Assembly: GCF_029872155.1 (NCBI RefSeq)
Contig: NZ_JARXLA010000001.1
Location: 62,001 to 126,000, forward strand
Source: Hyphomicrobium sp. D-2
GTDB taxonomy: Bacteria; Pseudomonadota; Alphaproteobacteria; Rhizobiales; Hyphomicrobiaceae
DNA length: 64,000 nt
Direction of reading: 5' to 3'
Under the pieces are notes generated by a model that searched no databases, was not told where the DNA came from, and saw only the letters and a program-made list of their open reading frames with translations. Numbering within the stretch: the stretch's first letter is position 1; every line of letters begins with the position of its first letter. A program made the translations under genes and the position numbers. Below are positions 26,262 through 34,642 of the stretch, in pieces.

Positions 26262-27158
26262 TCAGCGCTCCCAGAAGTAGACGGTTGCAGGCTCAGGTTC
26301 CCAGACCTTCGCGGTGTCAATGCCCGGCAAGCCGACGAGGGCCCGGTATTCGGAACCAAACGCGACATAGTCGTCGGTTTCCGCCAGTACGGCGGGCTTG
26401 CATGCGATGGGATCGCGCAGAACGCCGAAACCGTTCTTGGTGCCGACGACGAAGGTGAAAAATCCGTCGAGATCGTCGAGGCTTTTCTCAAGCGCCTGGC
26501 CGAGATCCAGTCCCTGCTTCATGCGCCAAGTCAGATAAGCAGCAGCAACTTCGCTGTCGTTCTGCGTTTCCAGCTGAATGCCATCATGGGCGAGCGAACG
26601 GCGCAGGTTATTGTGGTTCGACAGCGAGCCGTTGTGCACGAGGCATTGATCGGGGCCGGTAGAAAACGGATGCGCGCCGAGCGTGGTGACGGCTGACTCG
26701 GTTGCCATGCGCGTGTGGCCAATGGCGTGCGTACCCTTCATGCTCTTGAGTTCGAAGCGCTCCGCAACTGCCGTCGGGTAGCCCACTTCCTTGTAAATCT
26801 CGATCGCTTCCCCGACGCCCATGACGCGCACCGACGGCGCCAGCCGCCGCACGGCGGCGCGGATGGTGTCAAGTTCGTCACGCTGACAGGTCAGCACCGC
26901 ATGAGTGGCGCGCTGAGTAAGATTCACAGCGCCAGCGATTTCATTTTCGAGAGCTTTGGCGAGGGCTGGGAAGTCGACCTCGGGAGAGGAAGACTGCAGC
27001 GTAATTTTTGCTTCGCCGTCCAGTGATTGTCCGTAAACGGCAAATCCGGCCGAGTCCGGTCCGCGCTCGCACATAGTGGCGAGCATCGCTGAAGTTAAAG
27101 CGCCGAGCTGAGGCTCGAGAGCTTCATTCTTCAGGAACAGTCCAACAATTCCGCACAT
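26262..27158 (-). CDS. mgsA: N-methylglutamate synthase subunit A (class II glutamine-amidotransferase-like)
   Basis: The 298-residue N-terminal-nucleophile amidotransferase domain releases methylamine from gamma-glutamylmethylamide. ATG 27158 puts the catalytic cysteine at position 2 (MCGIVGLFLKN), as required; the longer open frame to 27218 would bury it. Other motifs are CERGPDSAGFAVYG, GHTRMATESAVTTLGAHPF and LVHNGSLSNHNNLRRSL. It is the first gene of mgsABC-gmaS and faces mgdA across a 246-base divergent promoter region. Confidence 0.93.
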   Translation of the reverse strand: MCGIVGLFLKNEALEPQLGALTSAMLATMCERGPDSAGFAVYGQSLDGEAKITLQSSSPEVDFPALAKALENEIAGAVNLTQRATHAVLTCQRDELDTIRAAVRRLAPSVRVMGVGEAIEIYKEVGYPTAVAERFELKSMKGTHAIGHTRMATESAVTTLGAHPFSTGPDQCLVHNGSLSNHNNLRRSLAHDGIQLETQNDSEVAAAYLTWRMKQGLDLGQALEKSLDDLDGFFTFVVGTKNGFGVLRDPIACKPAVLAETDDYVAFGSEYRALVGLPGIDTAKVWEPEPATVYFWER

Positions 27159-27404
27159 CCGGTGCACCTGATGAGTTTGATCTTGATGCGATGGACGGTA
27201 ACAGCGCGAATACATCAATTCAACTGTGATGAATAATATTTTCCTGACAGTATAGTAGGCAACTGCCCAAAATTATTGCAGCGAGAAGCCTACATCTTGG
27301 ACTTGAATGGCCGGAAACATTTTTGCATTTTAGGAATGGAAAGATCGCATCCCAATGCTCGCTGCACGCGGGCAAGACATCTCAGCCAAAGGCATCCATC
27401 GTCC
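27159..27404. promoter_or_regulatory. Divergent promoter region between mgsA and mgdA
   Basis: About 246 bases, AT-rich in the middle (around 27215-27275: TGATGAATAATATTTTCC and TATAGT), quite unlike the flanking GC-rich genes. This is where the promoters of the two halves of the N-methylglutamate pathway must lie. I cannot assign exact minus-35 and minus-10 boxes. The XRE-cupin regulator at the end of the mgd operon is the natural candidate to bind here. Confidence 0.5.
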
Positions 27405-28658
27405 ATGCCGTTTGCCCTTCTGAAATACGCCACGCGCTCCGCCTTCAAAGGTGATCACGCGGCAGAGCGCCACTTCCGCCTAAGTCCAGATCTGAAACCA
27501 ACGTATGACGTCGTGATTATCGGTGCCGGTGGGCATGGCCTGGCGGCGGCCTACTATCTCGCGACACGACATGGCATCACCAACATCGCCGTGCTCGACA
27601 AAGGCTGGCTTGCGGGCGGCAACACTGCGCGCAACACAACCATTGTGCGCGCTAATTATCTGACGCCGGAAGGTGTCGCGTTCTACAAGGAATCGGTCGA
27701 TCTGTTTCGGTCGCTTTCGAACGAACTCGACATCAACGTGATGTATACCGAGCGCGGGCATTTCACGCTTGCGCACACCGACGCCGCGATGAACACGGCG
27801 CGTTGGCGTGCGGAAGTGAACAAGCACATGGGCGTGTCGTCGGAGGTTATCGGACCGGACGATGTCAAGCGCATATGCCCTACGCTCAACGTGTCGGATG
27901 ACGTGCATTATCCCATCATGGGTGCGCTGTATCATCCGCCCGGCGCCATTGCGCGGCATGATGCCATGGCCTGGGGATATGCGAAGGAAGCGGCGCGGCA
28001 TGGCGTCGAGATTCACACGCAGACCGGCGTCAATCGCATTCTGATCGAGAACGGTCGCGCGGTGGGCGTGGAAACAAATCGCGGCACGATACATGCCGGT
28101 CGCGTTTTGCAGGCAGTTGCTGGCTCATCTAGCGTTGTCGCGAACATGGCGGGGCTGAAGCTGCCCATCCGCACCATTCCGCTGCAAGCCTGCGTGTCGG
28201 AGCCCGTAAAGCCGATCCTCGATCAGATCGTCGTGTCGGGGTCGTTGCACGTTTACATTTCGCAATCGGCGCGCGGCGAGATGGTGATGGGCGGCGCAAC
28301 GGACGCCTACGGCCTTTATTCAACCCGCTCGACGCTCGACTTCAAGGAAAGTCTGATGGCGCACATGCTGGAGCTGTTCCCCTTCATGGGCGAACTCAAG
28401 GTGCTGCGGCAGTGGGCTGGCATGGCGGACATGACGCCGGATTTCTCGCCAGTCATGGGCGTAACGCCAATTGAAAACTTCTTCATCGATGCCGGTTGGG
28501 GCACGTGGGGCTTCAAGGCGACGCCGGTCTCGGGGCTGCGCATGGCCGAATGCGTAGCCACCGGCCGCCAACCGGATCTGCTCAAGCCATTCGCGCTCGA
28601 CCGCTTCGGATCATTCGATCTCGTCGGCGAAAAGGGCGCGGCCTCGGTCGGGCATTGA
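27405..28658 (+). CDS. mgdA: N-methylglutamate dehydrogenase subunit A (SoxB-like flavoprotein)
   Basis: FAD protein of 417 residues homologous to sarcosine oxidase beta. The dinucleotide-binding motif is YDVVIIGAGGHGLAAAYYLA, then GITNIAVLDKGWLAGGNTAR, which includes the flavin-binding signature, and near the end a glycine-rich GWGTWGFKATPVSG. ATG 27405 matches the start of the family (MPFALLKYATRSAF); the open frame upstream to 27276 has no family resemblance. With MgdBCD it oxidises N-methylglutamate to glutamate plus a formaldehyde-level C1 unit. Linkage to mgsABC-gmaS separates it from true sarcosine oxidase. Confidence 0.92.
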   Translation: MPFALLKYATRSAFKGDHAAERHFRLSPDLKPTYDVVIIGAGGHGLAAAYYLATRHGITNIAVLDKGWLAGGNTARNTTIVRANYLTPEGVAFYKESVDLFRSLSNELDINVMYTERGHFTLAHTDAAMNTARWRAEVNKHMGVSSEVIGPDDVKRICPTLNVSDDVHYPIMGALYHPPGAIARHDAMAWGYAKEAARHGVEIHTQTGVNRILIENGRAVGVETNRGTIHAGRVLQAVAGSSSVVANMAGLKLPIRTIPLQACVSEPVKPILDQIVVSGSLHVYISQSARGEMVMGGATDAYGLYSTRSTLDFKESLMAHMLELFPFMGELKVLRQWAGMADMTPDFSPVMGVTPIENFFIDAGWGTWGFKATPVSGLRMAECVATGRQPDLLKPFALDRFGSFDLVGEKGAASVGH

Positions 28659-28672
28659 GAGGAACGCTACGC

Positions 28673-28954
28673 ATGAAAATCATGATTTGCCCGGTGAACG
28701 GGCCGCGCAACATTGCCGAGTTTGCCTGGGGCGGTGAAGTGAAGCCTGACGTCGATCCGGCAACGTGCACCGATCAGGCATGGACAGACCATCTGTTCCT
28801 CGAAGCAAACATCGCGGGCATGGTCACCGAATGGTGGCTGCACACACCGACGAACACCTGGTTCATCGCTCGTCGCAACACGCTGACCGACGAAATCATC
28901 GAAACCATGACGCTTGACGCATATTACATGCGCGAAGGGGCAATCTCCGCATGA
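28673..28954 (+). CDS. mgdB: N-methylglutamate dehydrogenase subunit B (SoxD-like)
   Basis: Small 93-residue subunit homologous to sarcosine oxidase delta, which binds zinc in that family. Visible motifs are ICPVNGPRNIAEFAWGGE, a central DHLFLEANIAGMVTEWWLH and TWFIARRNTLTDEI. It has few cysteines (the ICPVNG Cys and the TCTDQ Cys). ATG 28673 is 14 bases after mgdA, and its stop overlaps the mgdC start (ATGA), indicating translational coupling. Confidence 0.92.
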   Translation: MKIMICPVNGPRNIAEFAWGGEVKPDVDPATCTDQAWTDHLFLEANIAGMVTEWWLHTPTNTWFIARRNTLTDEIIETMTLDAYYMREGAISA

Positions 28955-31881
28955 CAGGCTCTTCCAATAAAGTGAGTGTGCGGCTTGACGGTTCGGAGTG
29001 GGGGCTGTTCATCGACAAGAACGCGCCTCTCGCCTTCACCTTCGATGGCAAGCTGCACATGGGATATGCGGGCGATGTGATTGCGTCGGCGCTATATGCC
29101 GGCGGGCAGCGCCTGCTGTCGCGTTCGTTCAAGTATCATCGCCCTCGCGGTGCGCTGACCATGAGCGGGCATGACGCGAACACAATTGTTCAGGTAGCGG
29201 ACGAACCGAATGTCCGTGCGGATCGATACAACCTTCGCGACGGAATTTCTGTTGCGTCGGTCAACAGGCTTGCCTCGCTCAACTTCGACATGCTTGCGGT
29301 TATGGGCGCATTCAAGCGCTTCCTGCCCGTCGGCTTTTATTACAAGACGTTCTTCCGTCCAAAAGGCATTTGGCCCTGGTTTGAAAAGCCGATCCGGCAC
29401 ATGGCTGGGCTTGGCTATCTGGAGCCTGCAGCGAAGCCACGATCTTATGACAAGGCATACAAGTTCACCGATGTGCTTGTTGTCGGTGGTGGTGCAGCCG
29501 GCATGGAAGCAGCGCTGGCGGCCGCCGAGAGCGGCGCGGAAACATTGCTGATTGATGAGTGGCCGGAGTTGGGCGGATCGCTGCTCTATGGCCGCGGCGA
29601 GTTTTCGCGTGGTCTCACCGATGAGGTGCGGCGCGATCTGCTGGCGCGCGTGCAGCAAGCTGAAAATCTGCAGGTGATGACGGGCACGACGGTCAGCGGG
29701 GTGTTTGCTGACAACTGGGTTTCGGCACTCGACGCCAACCGACTTTACAAGATCCGGGCCAAGCAAATCGTGCTTTCAACGGGCGCGTTTGAGCAGCCGC
29801 TCGTGTTTCCGAACAATGACCGGCCGGGCATCATGTTCGCAAGCGCGGCGCAGCGCCTGATGCGTCTTTACGGCGTTTGCCCGGCCAATCGCGCGGTCAT
29901 CGCAACCAGCAATCGCTTCGGCTATGAGGCGGCGCTGGACCTGCTCGATGCCGGTGTTGCCGTGGCGGCGGTTGTAGATCTGCGCGCGAAACCCGAAGGC
30001 GGCATGGCTGAAGACGCCGTGCGTGCCCGTGGGGTACGCGTTTTGACCGGAGCCATGCCGGTTAACTCAAAAGGGCGTCGCGGCATCACAAGCGTTGCCA
30101 TTGCGCGTATTGCGGATGACGGAAAAACGGCGGGTCAGGCTCAGTGGATCGATTGCGACGCGCTGCTGATGGCGGTGGGTTTCGCGCCGCAGCTTAATCT
30201 GGCGTGCCATGCCGGAGCGCGTGCGGTGTATGACGCTGAGACCAACATGCAGCGGGCCGAAGGTGTGCCTGACGGCATTACGCTTGCCGGTAGCGCTGCC
30301 GGACACTGGGACGCTACCGATGTCCGCGCTGGTGGAGCTGTCGCGGGCAAACGTGCAGCAGCCCGCGCAAAAAATGAAAGCGCCTCTGGCGATGAGCCGT
30401 TGCTGTCATCGGGGGCAAGCGCCAGCAATATCTCGCATCCCTATCCAATTTTCAGCGCGGCAACCGGCAGTAACTTCGTCGACTTCGACGAGGATCTTAC
30501 TGTCAAGGATATCGTCAACACGGTTAAAGACGGTTACGACGACATCCAGCTCGTAAAACGATATTCAACCGCGGGGCTCGGGCCGAGCCAGGGCCGGCAC
30601 GCCAACGTCAACACCATTCGTATTGTTGCGCGCCAGATCGGCAAGCCGGCTGCTGCAATAGGCACGACAACTTATCGGCCACCGCTGGTGCCGGAGAAAT
30701 TCGGTATGTTGGCGGGGCGCGCTTTTGAACCCCGACGTCTGACTGCGATGCATCATCGGCATATTGAACTCGGCGCTCAGATGATGAGCGCGGGGCTTTG
30801 GATGCGTCCCCGCTATTACGGCGCCAAATCCGACGCCGAGCGCTCAATCGCGCGGGAGGTGGAAGCGGTTCGGCGCGGCGTCGGCATGATCGACGTGTCA
30901 ACACTCGGCAGCCTTGAGGTGCGCGGACCGGATGCGGGTGCATTCATGGATCGCGTGTATACCTGGGCGTATGAAAAGCAGCCTCTCGGACGCGCACGCT
31001 ATGCGCTGATGACCGACCAGACCGGCGTCATCATCGATGATGGCGTTGCCGCGCGTCTTGGTGAGCGCCACTATTACGTGACGGCGACGACGGGAGCGGT
31101 CGATCAGGTTTACCGCCAGATGTCGTGGTTCAACGCGCAATGGCGGATGGATGTCGATGTGGCCAATGTCACGGCGGCCTACGCGGGTATCAATCTCGCC
31201 GGACCGCAGGCGCGCGCCGTGATTGAGACGCTGGCAAGCGACATCGATTTCTCGGCGGCCGCATTTCCATACATGGCGGTGCGTACAGGGACGCTGGCGG
31301 GTATTTCCGTCCGCATCCTGCGTGTCGGTTTCGTGGGCGAGCTTGGCTACGAGATCCATTGTCCGTCGGGACAGGGCGAAGCTCTGTGGGACAATCTTAT
31401 GCAGGCTGGCAAGCCGTTCGGCATTCGTCCGTTTGGCGTCGAGGCGCAGCGCATTCTGCGGCTTGAAAAAGGCCACATCATCGTCGGTCAGGATACGGAC
31501 GGGCTTACGCATCCCGCTGAAGCCAACATGGAATGGGCGCTCGGTAAGAAGAAGCCGTTTTACATCGGTAAGCGCGCGGTCGACATGCAGATGGCTAAGG
31601 GCGTCGCGCGCAAGCTCGCTGGCTTCGCGCTGGTCGATAGCACGGCGCCGACACCGAAGGAGTGTCATCTCATTATCCGCGATGGCGACATTGCAGGGCG
31701 CGTTACGTCCGTCACGCGGTCGCCGACGCTCGGCAAGGTGATCGGGCTTGCATATGTGCCGCCTGAACTTGCGCAGCCGGGCAGTCGCTTTGAAATCCGT
31801 GTGGATGGCGGGCAAATGGTTATGGCGGAGACCGTTGCCACCCTGTTCTACGATCCTGAAAACGCGCGGCAGGAGCTGTGA
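28951..31881 (+). CDS. mgdC: N-methylglutamate dehydrogenase subunit C (SoxA-like)
   Basis: Large subunit of 976 residues, sarcosine oxidase alpha type. In order: a small ferredoxin-like N-terminus (FTFDGKLHMGYAGDVIASAL), a pyridine-nucleotide/FAD domain with VLVVGGGAAGMEAALAAAES, and a C-terminal GCV_T/aminomethyltransferase half (GMIDVSTLGSLEVRGPDAGA, VGFVGELGYEIHCPSG, IVGQDTDGLTHPAEANMEW) that in sarcosine oxidase handles the C1 unit with folate. It is coupled to mgdB by a four-base overlap and leads directly into mgdD. Length and order match the known mgdABCD. Confidence 0.93.
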   Translation: MTGSSNKVSVRLDGSEWGLFIDKNAPLAFTFDGKLHMGYAGDVIASALYAGGQRLLSRSFKYHRPRGALTMSGHDANTIVQVADEPNVRADRYNLRDGISVASVNRLASLNFDMLAVMGAFKRFLPVGFYYKTFFRPKGIWPWFEKPIRHMAGLGYLEPAAKPRSYDKAYKFTDVLVVGGGAAGMEAALAAAESGAETLLIDEWPELGGSLLYGRGEFSRGLTDEVRRDLLARVQQAENLQVMTGTTVSGVFADNWVSALDANRLYKIRAKQIVLSTGAFEQPLVFPNNDRPGIMFASAAQRLMRLYGVCPANRAVIATSNRFGYEAALDLLDAGVAVAAVVDLRAKPEGGMAEDAVRARGVRVLTGAMPVNSKGRRGITSVAIARIADDGKTAGQAQWIDCDALLMAVGFAPQLNLACHAGARAVYDAETNMQRAEGVPDGITLAGSAAGHWDATDVRAGGAVAGKRAAARAKNESASGDEPLLSSGASASNISHPYPIFSAATGSNFVDFDEDLTVKDIVNTVKDGYDDIQLVKRYSTAGLGPSQGRHANVNTIRIVARQIGKPAAAIGTTTYRPPLVPEKFGMLAGRAFEPRRLTAMHHRHIELGAQMMSAGLWMRPRYYGAKSDAERSIAREVEAVRRGVGMIDVSTLGSLEVRGPDAGAFMDRVYTWAYEKQPLGRARYALMTDQTGVIIDDGVAARLGERHYYVTATTGAVDQVYRQMSWFNAQWRMDVDVANVTAAYAGINLAGPQARAVIETLASDIDFSAAAFPYMAVRTGTLAGISVRILRVGFVGELGYEIHCPSGQGEALWDNLMQAGKPFGIRPFGVEAQRILRLEKGHIIVGQDTDGLTHPAEANMEWALGKKKPFYIGKRAVDMQMAKGVARKLAGFALVDSTAPTPKECHLIIRDGDIAGRVTSVTRSPTLGKVIGLAYVPPELAQPGSRFEIRVDGGQMVMAETVATLFYDPENARQEL

Positions 31882-31883
31882 CT

Positions 31884-32576
31884 ATGATCGATCCATTTGC
31901 CTACTATCGCCGTTCGCCGTTGCAGCGTCGTCTCGGCAGTCAGGGCGCAAACTGGGCCGCACTGGCCGATGAGGTGGCGTACGCTGAACGGTTCGGCCGG
32001 GACGATACGCTGCCCGCAATCGCCGTCGCGGATTTATCGCCATTGCCTCGGCTTGGCTTTAAGGGCCGAGGCACGATTGCAGCCATGCAGACGCGCGGTG
32101 TTGTTTTGGACGCCACGCCAAATCGCTCCTTCCGTCAGCCGGATGGCAGCGTCTGTCTCGTTCTGGCGCCGAGTGAAGTGCTGCTGTTGTCGCCATTGGA
32201 TGGATCGGGAGAACGGCTGGAGCAACTCAACGCCAGCTGGAACATTGACGACGGTGAACGTACTTACCCGCTCCCGCGCCGGGATAGTCACGCATGGCTT
32301 GCTGTTGCGGGCGACGCGGCTCCGGAGATGTTTGCGAAATTGTGCGCCATCGATCTGCGGCTGCATAAGTTTCCTGACCTGTCGATTGCGCAGACATCTG
32401 TCGCCAGAATGAACGCTATTCTGGCGCGAGTTGACCTGGGTGCGACGCCTGTTTTTCACTTGCTTGTAGACAGTGCGGCGTCCCAATACTTCTGCGATTG
32501 CATTGTTGATGCGGCTGACGAGTTCGACGGCCGCCTCGTTGGACTTGGCGCATTTCAGAAGCTGGCTGGCGGATGA
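31884..32576 (+). CDS. mgdD: N-methylglutamate dehydrogenase subunit D (SoxG-like)
   Basis: About 230 residues, homologous to sarcosine oxidase gamma (MIDPFAYYRRSPLQRRLGS, later SRQPD-type loop FRQPDGSVCLVLAPSEVLLL and DSAASQYFCDCIVDAADEF). It completes the four-subunit dehydrogenase. ATG 31884 is preferred; a GTG at 31878 overlapping the mgdC stop is also possible. Its own stop overlaps the start of the regulator gene by four bases. Confidence 0.9.
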   Translation: MIDPFAYYRRSPLQRRLGSQGANWAALADEVAYAERFGRDDTLPAIAVADLSPLPRLGFKGRGTIAAMQTRGVVLDATPNRSFRQPDGSVCLVLAPSEVLLLSPLDGSGERLEQLNASWNIDDGERTYPLPRRDSHAWLAVAGDAAPEMFAKLCAIDLRLHKFPDLSIAQTSVARMNAILARVDLGATPVFHLLVDSAASQYFCDCIVDAADEFDGRLVGLGAFQKLAGG

Positions 32577-33343
32577 AAAGACCTACGACGTTGAAAAAAT
32601 CTCCCGGTAAGCCGCCTCAGGCAAAGACCGCTGCAAAGGCTGTCGGCAAGCCGCTTCCAGGTGAGGCGGGCAACGGCGAAATAGAAGCCGTTTTGCGTGA
32701 TGTCCTTGCGCAGAACGTGGCTGTTGTGGGCGAGCAGGATCCGCATGCGCTTACTGGTGCGCGCGACAACCTGCTTGAAGTGGCCATTGGCCGTGAGGTG
32801 CGTACGTTCCGTAACAAGCTGGGCATCACCGCTTCGGATCTGGCGCGCGCGGCGGATCTTTCGCTCGGCATGCTGTCGAAGATCGAGAACGGCGTAACAT
32901 CGGCATCACTCACAACGCTGCAGCGGCTTTCGAAGGCACTGGGTGTGCCGGTGACGTCGCTGTTCCGGCGCTTCGAGGAGCGGCGCGATGCGGTTTTTGT
33001 TTCGGCCGGGAAGGGGCTGCAGATTGAGCGCCGGGGCACGCGGGCCGGGCATCAGTATCAATTGCTCGGGCATACCGGTGGCTTCTCCGGCAGCGTCATT
33101 GTTGAGCCATATCTTATTCAGCTCACCGAGAAGTCAGATGTGTTTCCGCTGTTCCAGCATAGCGGCCACGAGCTGATTTATATGCTGGAGGGTGAGGTTG
33201 TTTATCGGCATGGCGATCGGCTTTATCCGATGAAGAAGGGCGACAGCCTGTTCTTCGACGCCGATGCGCCGCATGGTCCGGAGGAACTGACCAGGCTGCC
33301 GATCCGGTTCCTGTCGGTCATCAGCTACGCGCGCGAACAGTAA
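32573..33343 (+). CDS. XRE-type helix-turn-helix regulator with C-terminal cupin domain
   Basis: The 256-residue transcription factor has a basic, proline-rich N-terminus (about 40 residues), then an HTH_XRE domain (FRNKLGITASDLARAADLSL, GMLSKIENGVTSASLTTLQ) and a cupin sensing domain (SGHELIYMLEGEVVYRHGDR, GDSLFFDADAPHG). Family members often sense small metabolites such as polyamines, amino acids or their derivatives. The ATG overlaps the mgdD stop (ATGA), so it is made with the dehydrogenase and probably controls the divergent mgs/mgd promoters in response to a methylamine-pathway metabolite. Target and effector are inferred. Confidence 0.9.
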   Translation: MKRPTTLKKSPGKPPQAKTAAKAVGKPLPGEAGNGEIEAVLRDVLAQNVAVVGEQDPHALTGARDNLLEVAIGREVRTFRNKLGITASDLARAADLSLGMLSKIENGVTSASLTTLQRLSKALGVPVTSLFRRFEERRDAVFVSAGKGLQIERRGTRAGHQYQLLGHTGGFSGSVIVEPYLIQLTEKSDVFPLFQHSGHELIYMLEGEVVYRHGDRLYPMKKGDSLFFDADAPHGPEELTRLPIRFLSVISYAREQ

Positions 33344-33483
33344 AGCTGTTGCACGCGTCGTGCGAAGGTTGCCAAGCGAGAAGTGTCCGGGACAATTCCG
33401 GGACACTGGTGTCCGCGCTGTCCATTTGTTTCGCGTCTGTTTAATTTTTGGAGCGCGTGGGGGCTTGAAAAATCACAATAAAA

Positions 33484-33558
33484 TGGAGCGGGCGATCGGG
33501 ATCGAACCGACGACATTCAGCTTGGGAAGCTGACGTTCTACCACTGAACTACGCCCGC
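33484..33558 (-). tRNA. tRNA-Gly (anticodon CCC)
   Basis: The minus strand folds as a tRNA: acceptor stem GCGGGCG pairs with CGCCCGC (33494-33488), D-arm with AGTTCAGTGGTAGAA, anticodon stem TCAGC/GCTGA closing the loop TTCCCAA (anticodon CCC), and T-arm with GGTTCGATCC. The 3' end TCCA is encoded (33487-33484). It stands alone between the XRE-cupin gene and mscL. No gene is seen in 33559-33774. Confidence 0.96.
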
Positions 33559-33774
33559 AACACCGTAACGCCCGCGCCAAAAAGGATTTAGCGGGCCGTC
33601 ACCAGCGTGGGCTCGTTTGTAGCCTATTCGGTTGTTCCGGCAAATGGTCTTGATCTGCCAAACGGCCGCACGAACAGGCCATCCCACATCAGCGCCACAG
33701 GCGAGCTATGGACCGGAAAGCCGCTGACCCAAGGCGTTGGGCCCAGGTCAGCGGCGAATGGATCGAGCGCAGAA

Positions 33775-34167
33775 TCAGGACGTCTGCTTCACGAGCGCGT
33801 CGCGGATTTCCTTGAGGTACACCTCGGAGGGCGGCGGTGGCGGCGGTGCGGCATCAGCCTCAGCGGCCGGTTTGCGCATCATATTGATGCCCTTGATCAG
33901 GAAGAACAGCGCCACTGCGGTGATCATGAACTGCACGATGGCGTTGAGGAACAGGCCGTATTTGATTTCGACGCTTTCGATCGGTGTGACCGCGAGCGAA
34001 GAAAAGTCAACGCCGGCCGTGACATAACCGATGATGGGCATCATGACGTTCTCGACCAGTGTCGAGACAACTGGAGAAAAGGCGGCGCCGATGATGACGC
34101 CGATGGCGAGATCGAGAGCATTGCCCTTGACTGCGAAAGTCTTGAATTCTTCCCACATCTGCTTCAT
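33775..34167 (-). CDS. mscL: Large-conductance mechanosensitive channel MscL
   Basis: Membrane channel that releases solutes on osmotic downshock. About 130 residues. The first helix carries GNALDLAIGVIIGAAFSPVV and the second NAIVQFMITAVALFFLIKGI, followed by a proline run and a C-terminal amphipathic helix (PPPSEVYLKEIRDALVKQ). The loop is shorter than in E. coli. ATG 34167 is preferred because GGGAGAAG lies just upstream; the open frame runs to 34182. Confidence 0.95.
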   Translation of the reverse strand: MKQMWEEFKTFAVKGNALDLAIGVIIGAAFSPVVSTLVENVMMPIIGYVTAGVDFSSLAVTPIESVEIKYGLFLNAIVQFMITAVALFFLIKGINMMRKPAAEADAAPPPPPPSEVYLKEIRDALVKQTS

Positions 34168-34362
34168 TTGCTTCTCCCTCACTGGATGCGGACACTAACT
34201 TTTGGCCCCGGTGGAACCTTATGCGAAGAACGGCATATGCGGTGCTTCGGGGCAAGCACAGTCGGTCGCGTATCCCGCCTTATCTGCGTCGCAGTATTGA
34301 CGTGACCTAAGGCACTGTGCTGGACCGGTTGCAGCACGCAAGGATGGGGGATCTGGCAGGCC

Positions 34363-34623
34363 ATGATGGAACGCAAAGAGCGTAAGCCGTACTGGCGGCA
34401 CACGAAATGGCAGATGATCGCCAGCGTGGTTCCGTTCCTTGTTCTTATTATTGTGCTGCCGCTTTACGCCGACAGCCTCAACTCCAGCCGGTTTCTCGGC
34501 TTTCCGCTTGGCTATTTCCTCAGCTTGCACGGGGTCTTCGTGCTTGCGGTGTTCACCGTTGCCAGCTTCGTCAATCGCCAGGATGCGATCGACCATTGGC
34601 ACGGCGCGCACGAGGACGGTTGA
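34363..34623 (+). CDS. DUF4212 small subunit of a sodium:solute symporter
   Basis: The 86-residue protein has two membrane helices (MIASVVPFLVLIIVLPLY and FFLSLHG-like GYFLSLHGVFVLAVFTVASF) and a conserved RKPYWRHTKWQM start. DUF4212 proteins precede and probably pair with the VC_2705-type acetate/solute symporter. The large subunit follows here 20 bases downstream, but frameshifted. Substrate is unknown; monocarboxylates are common in the family. Confidence 0.88.
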   Translation: MMERKERKPYWRHTKWQMIASVVPFLVLIIVLPLYADSLNSSRFLGFPLGYFLSLHGVFVLAVFTVASFVNRQDAIDHWHGAHEDG

Positions 34624-34642
34624 GCTGGCGGGATAACAGCCC

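Noticed and set aside
30898-31815. Minus-strand open frame of 305 codons
   Set aside because: Antisense to mgdC, which is clearly coding.
27405-32576. Annotation as heterotetrameric sarcosine oxidase
   Set aside because: No glycine-betaine or folate genes are nearby, while the N-methylglutamate synthase genes are adjacent.
33382-33407. Inverted repeat AGTGTCC...GGACACT after the XRE-cupin gene considered as terminator
   Set aside because: The stem is imperfect in the middle and there is no T-tract directly after it; left unassigned.
33607-34305. Plus-strand open frame of 232 codons
   Set aside because: Runs across mscL in antisense; MscL is certain and the frame has no signature.
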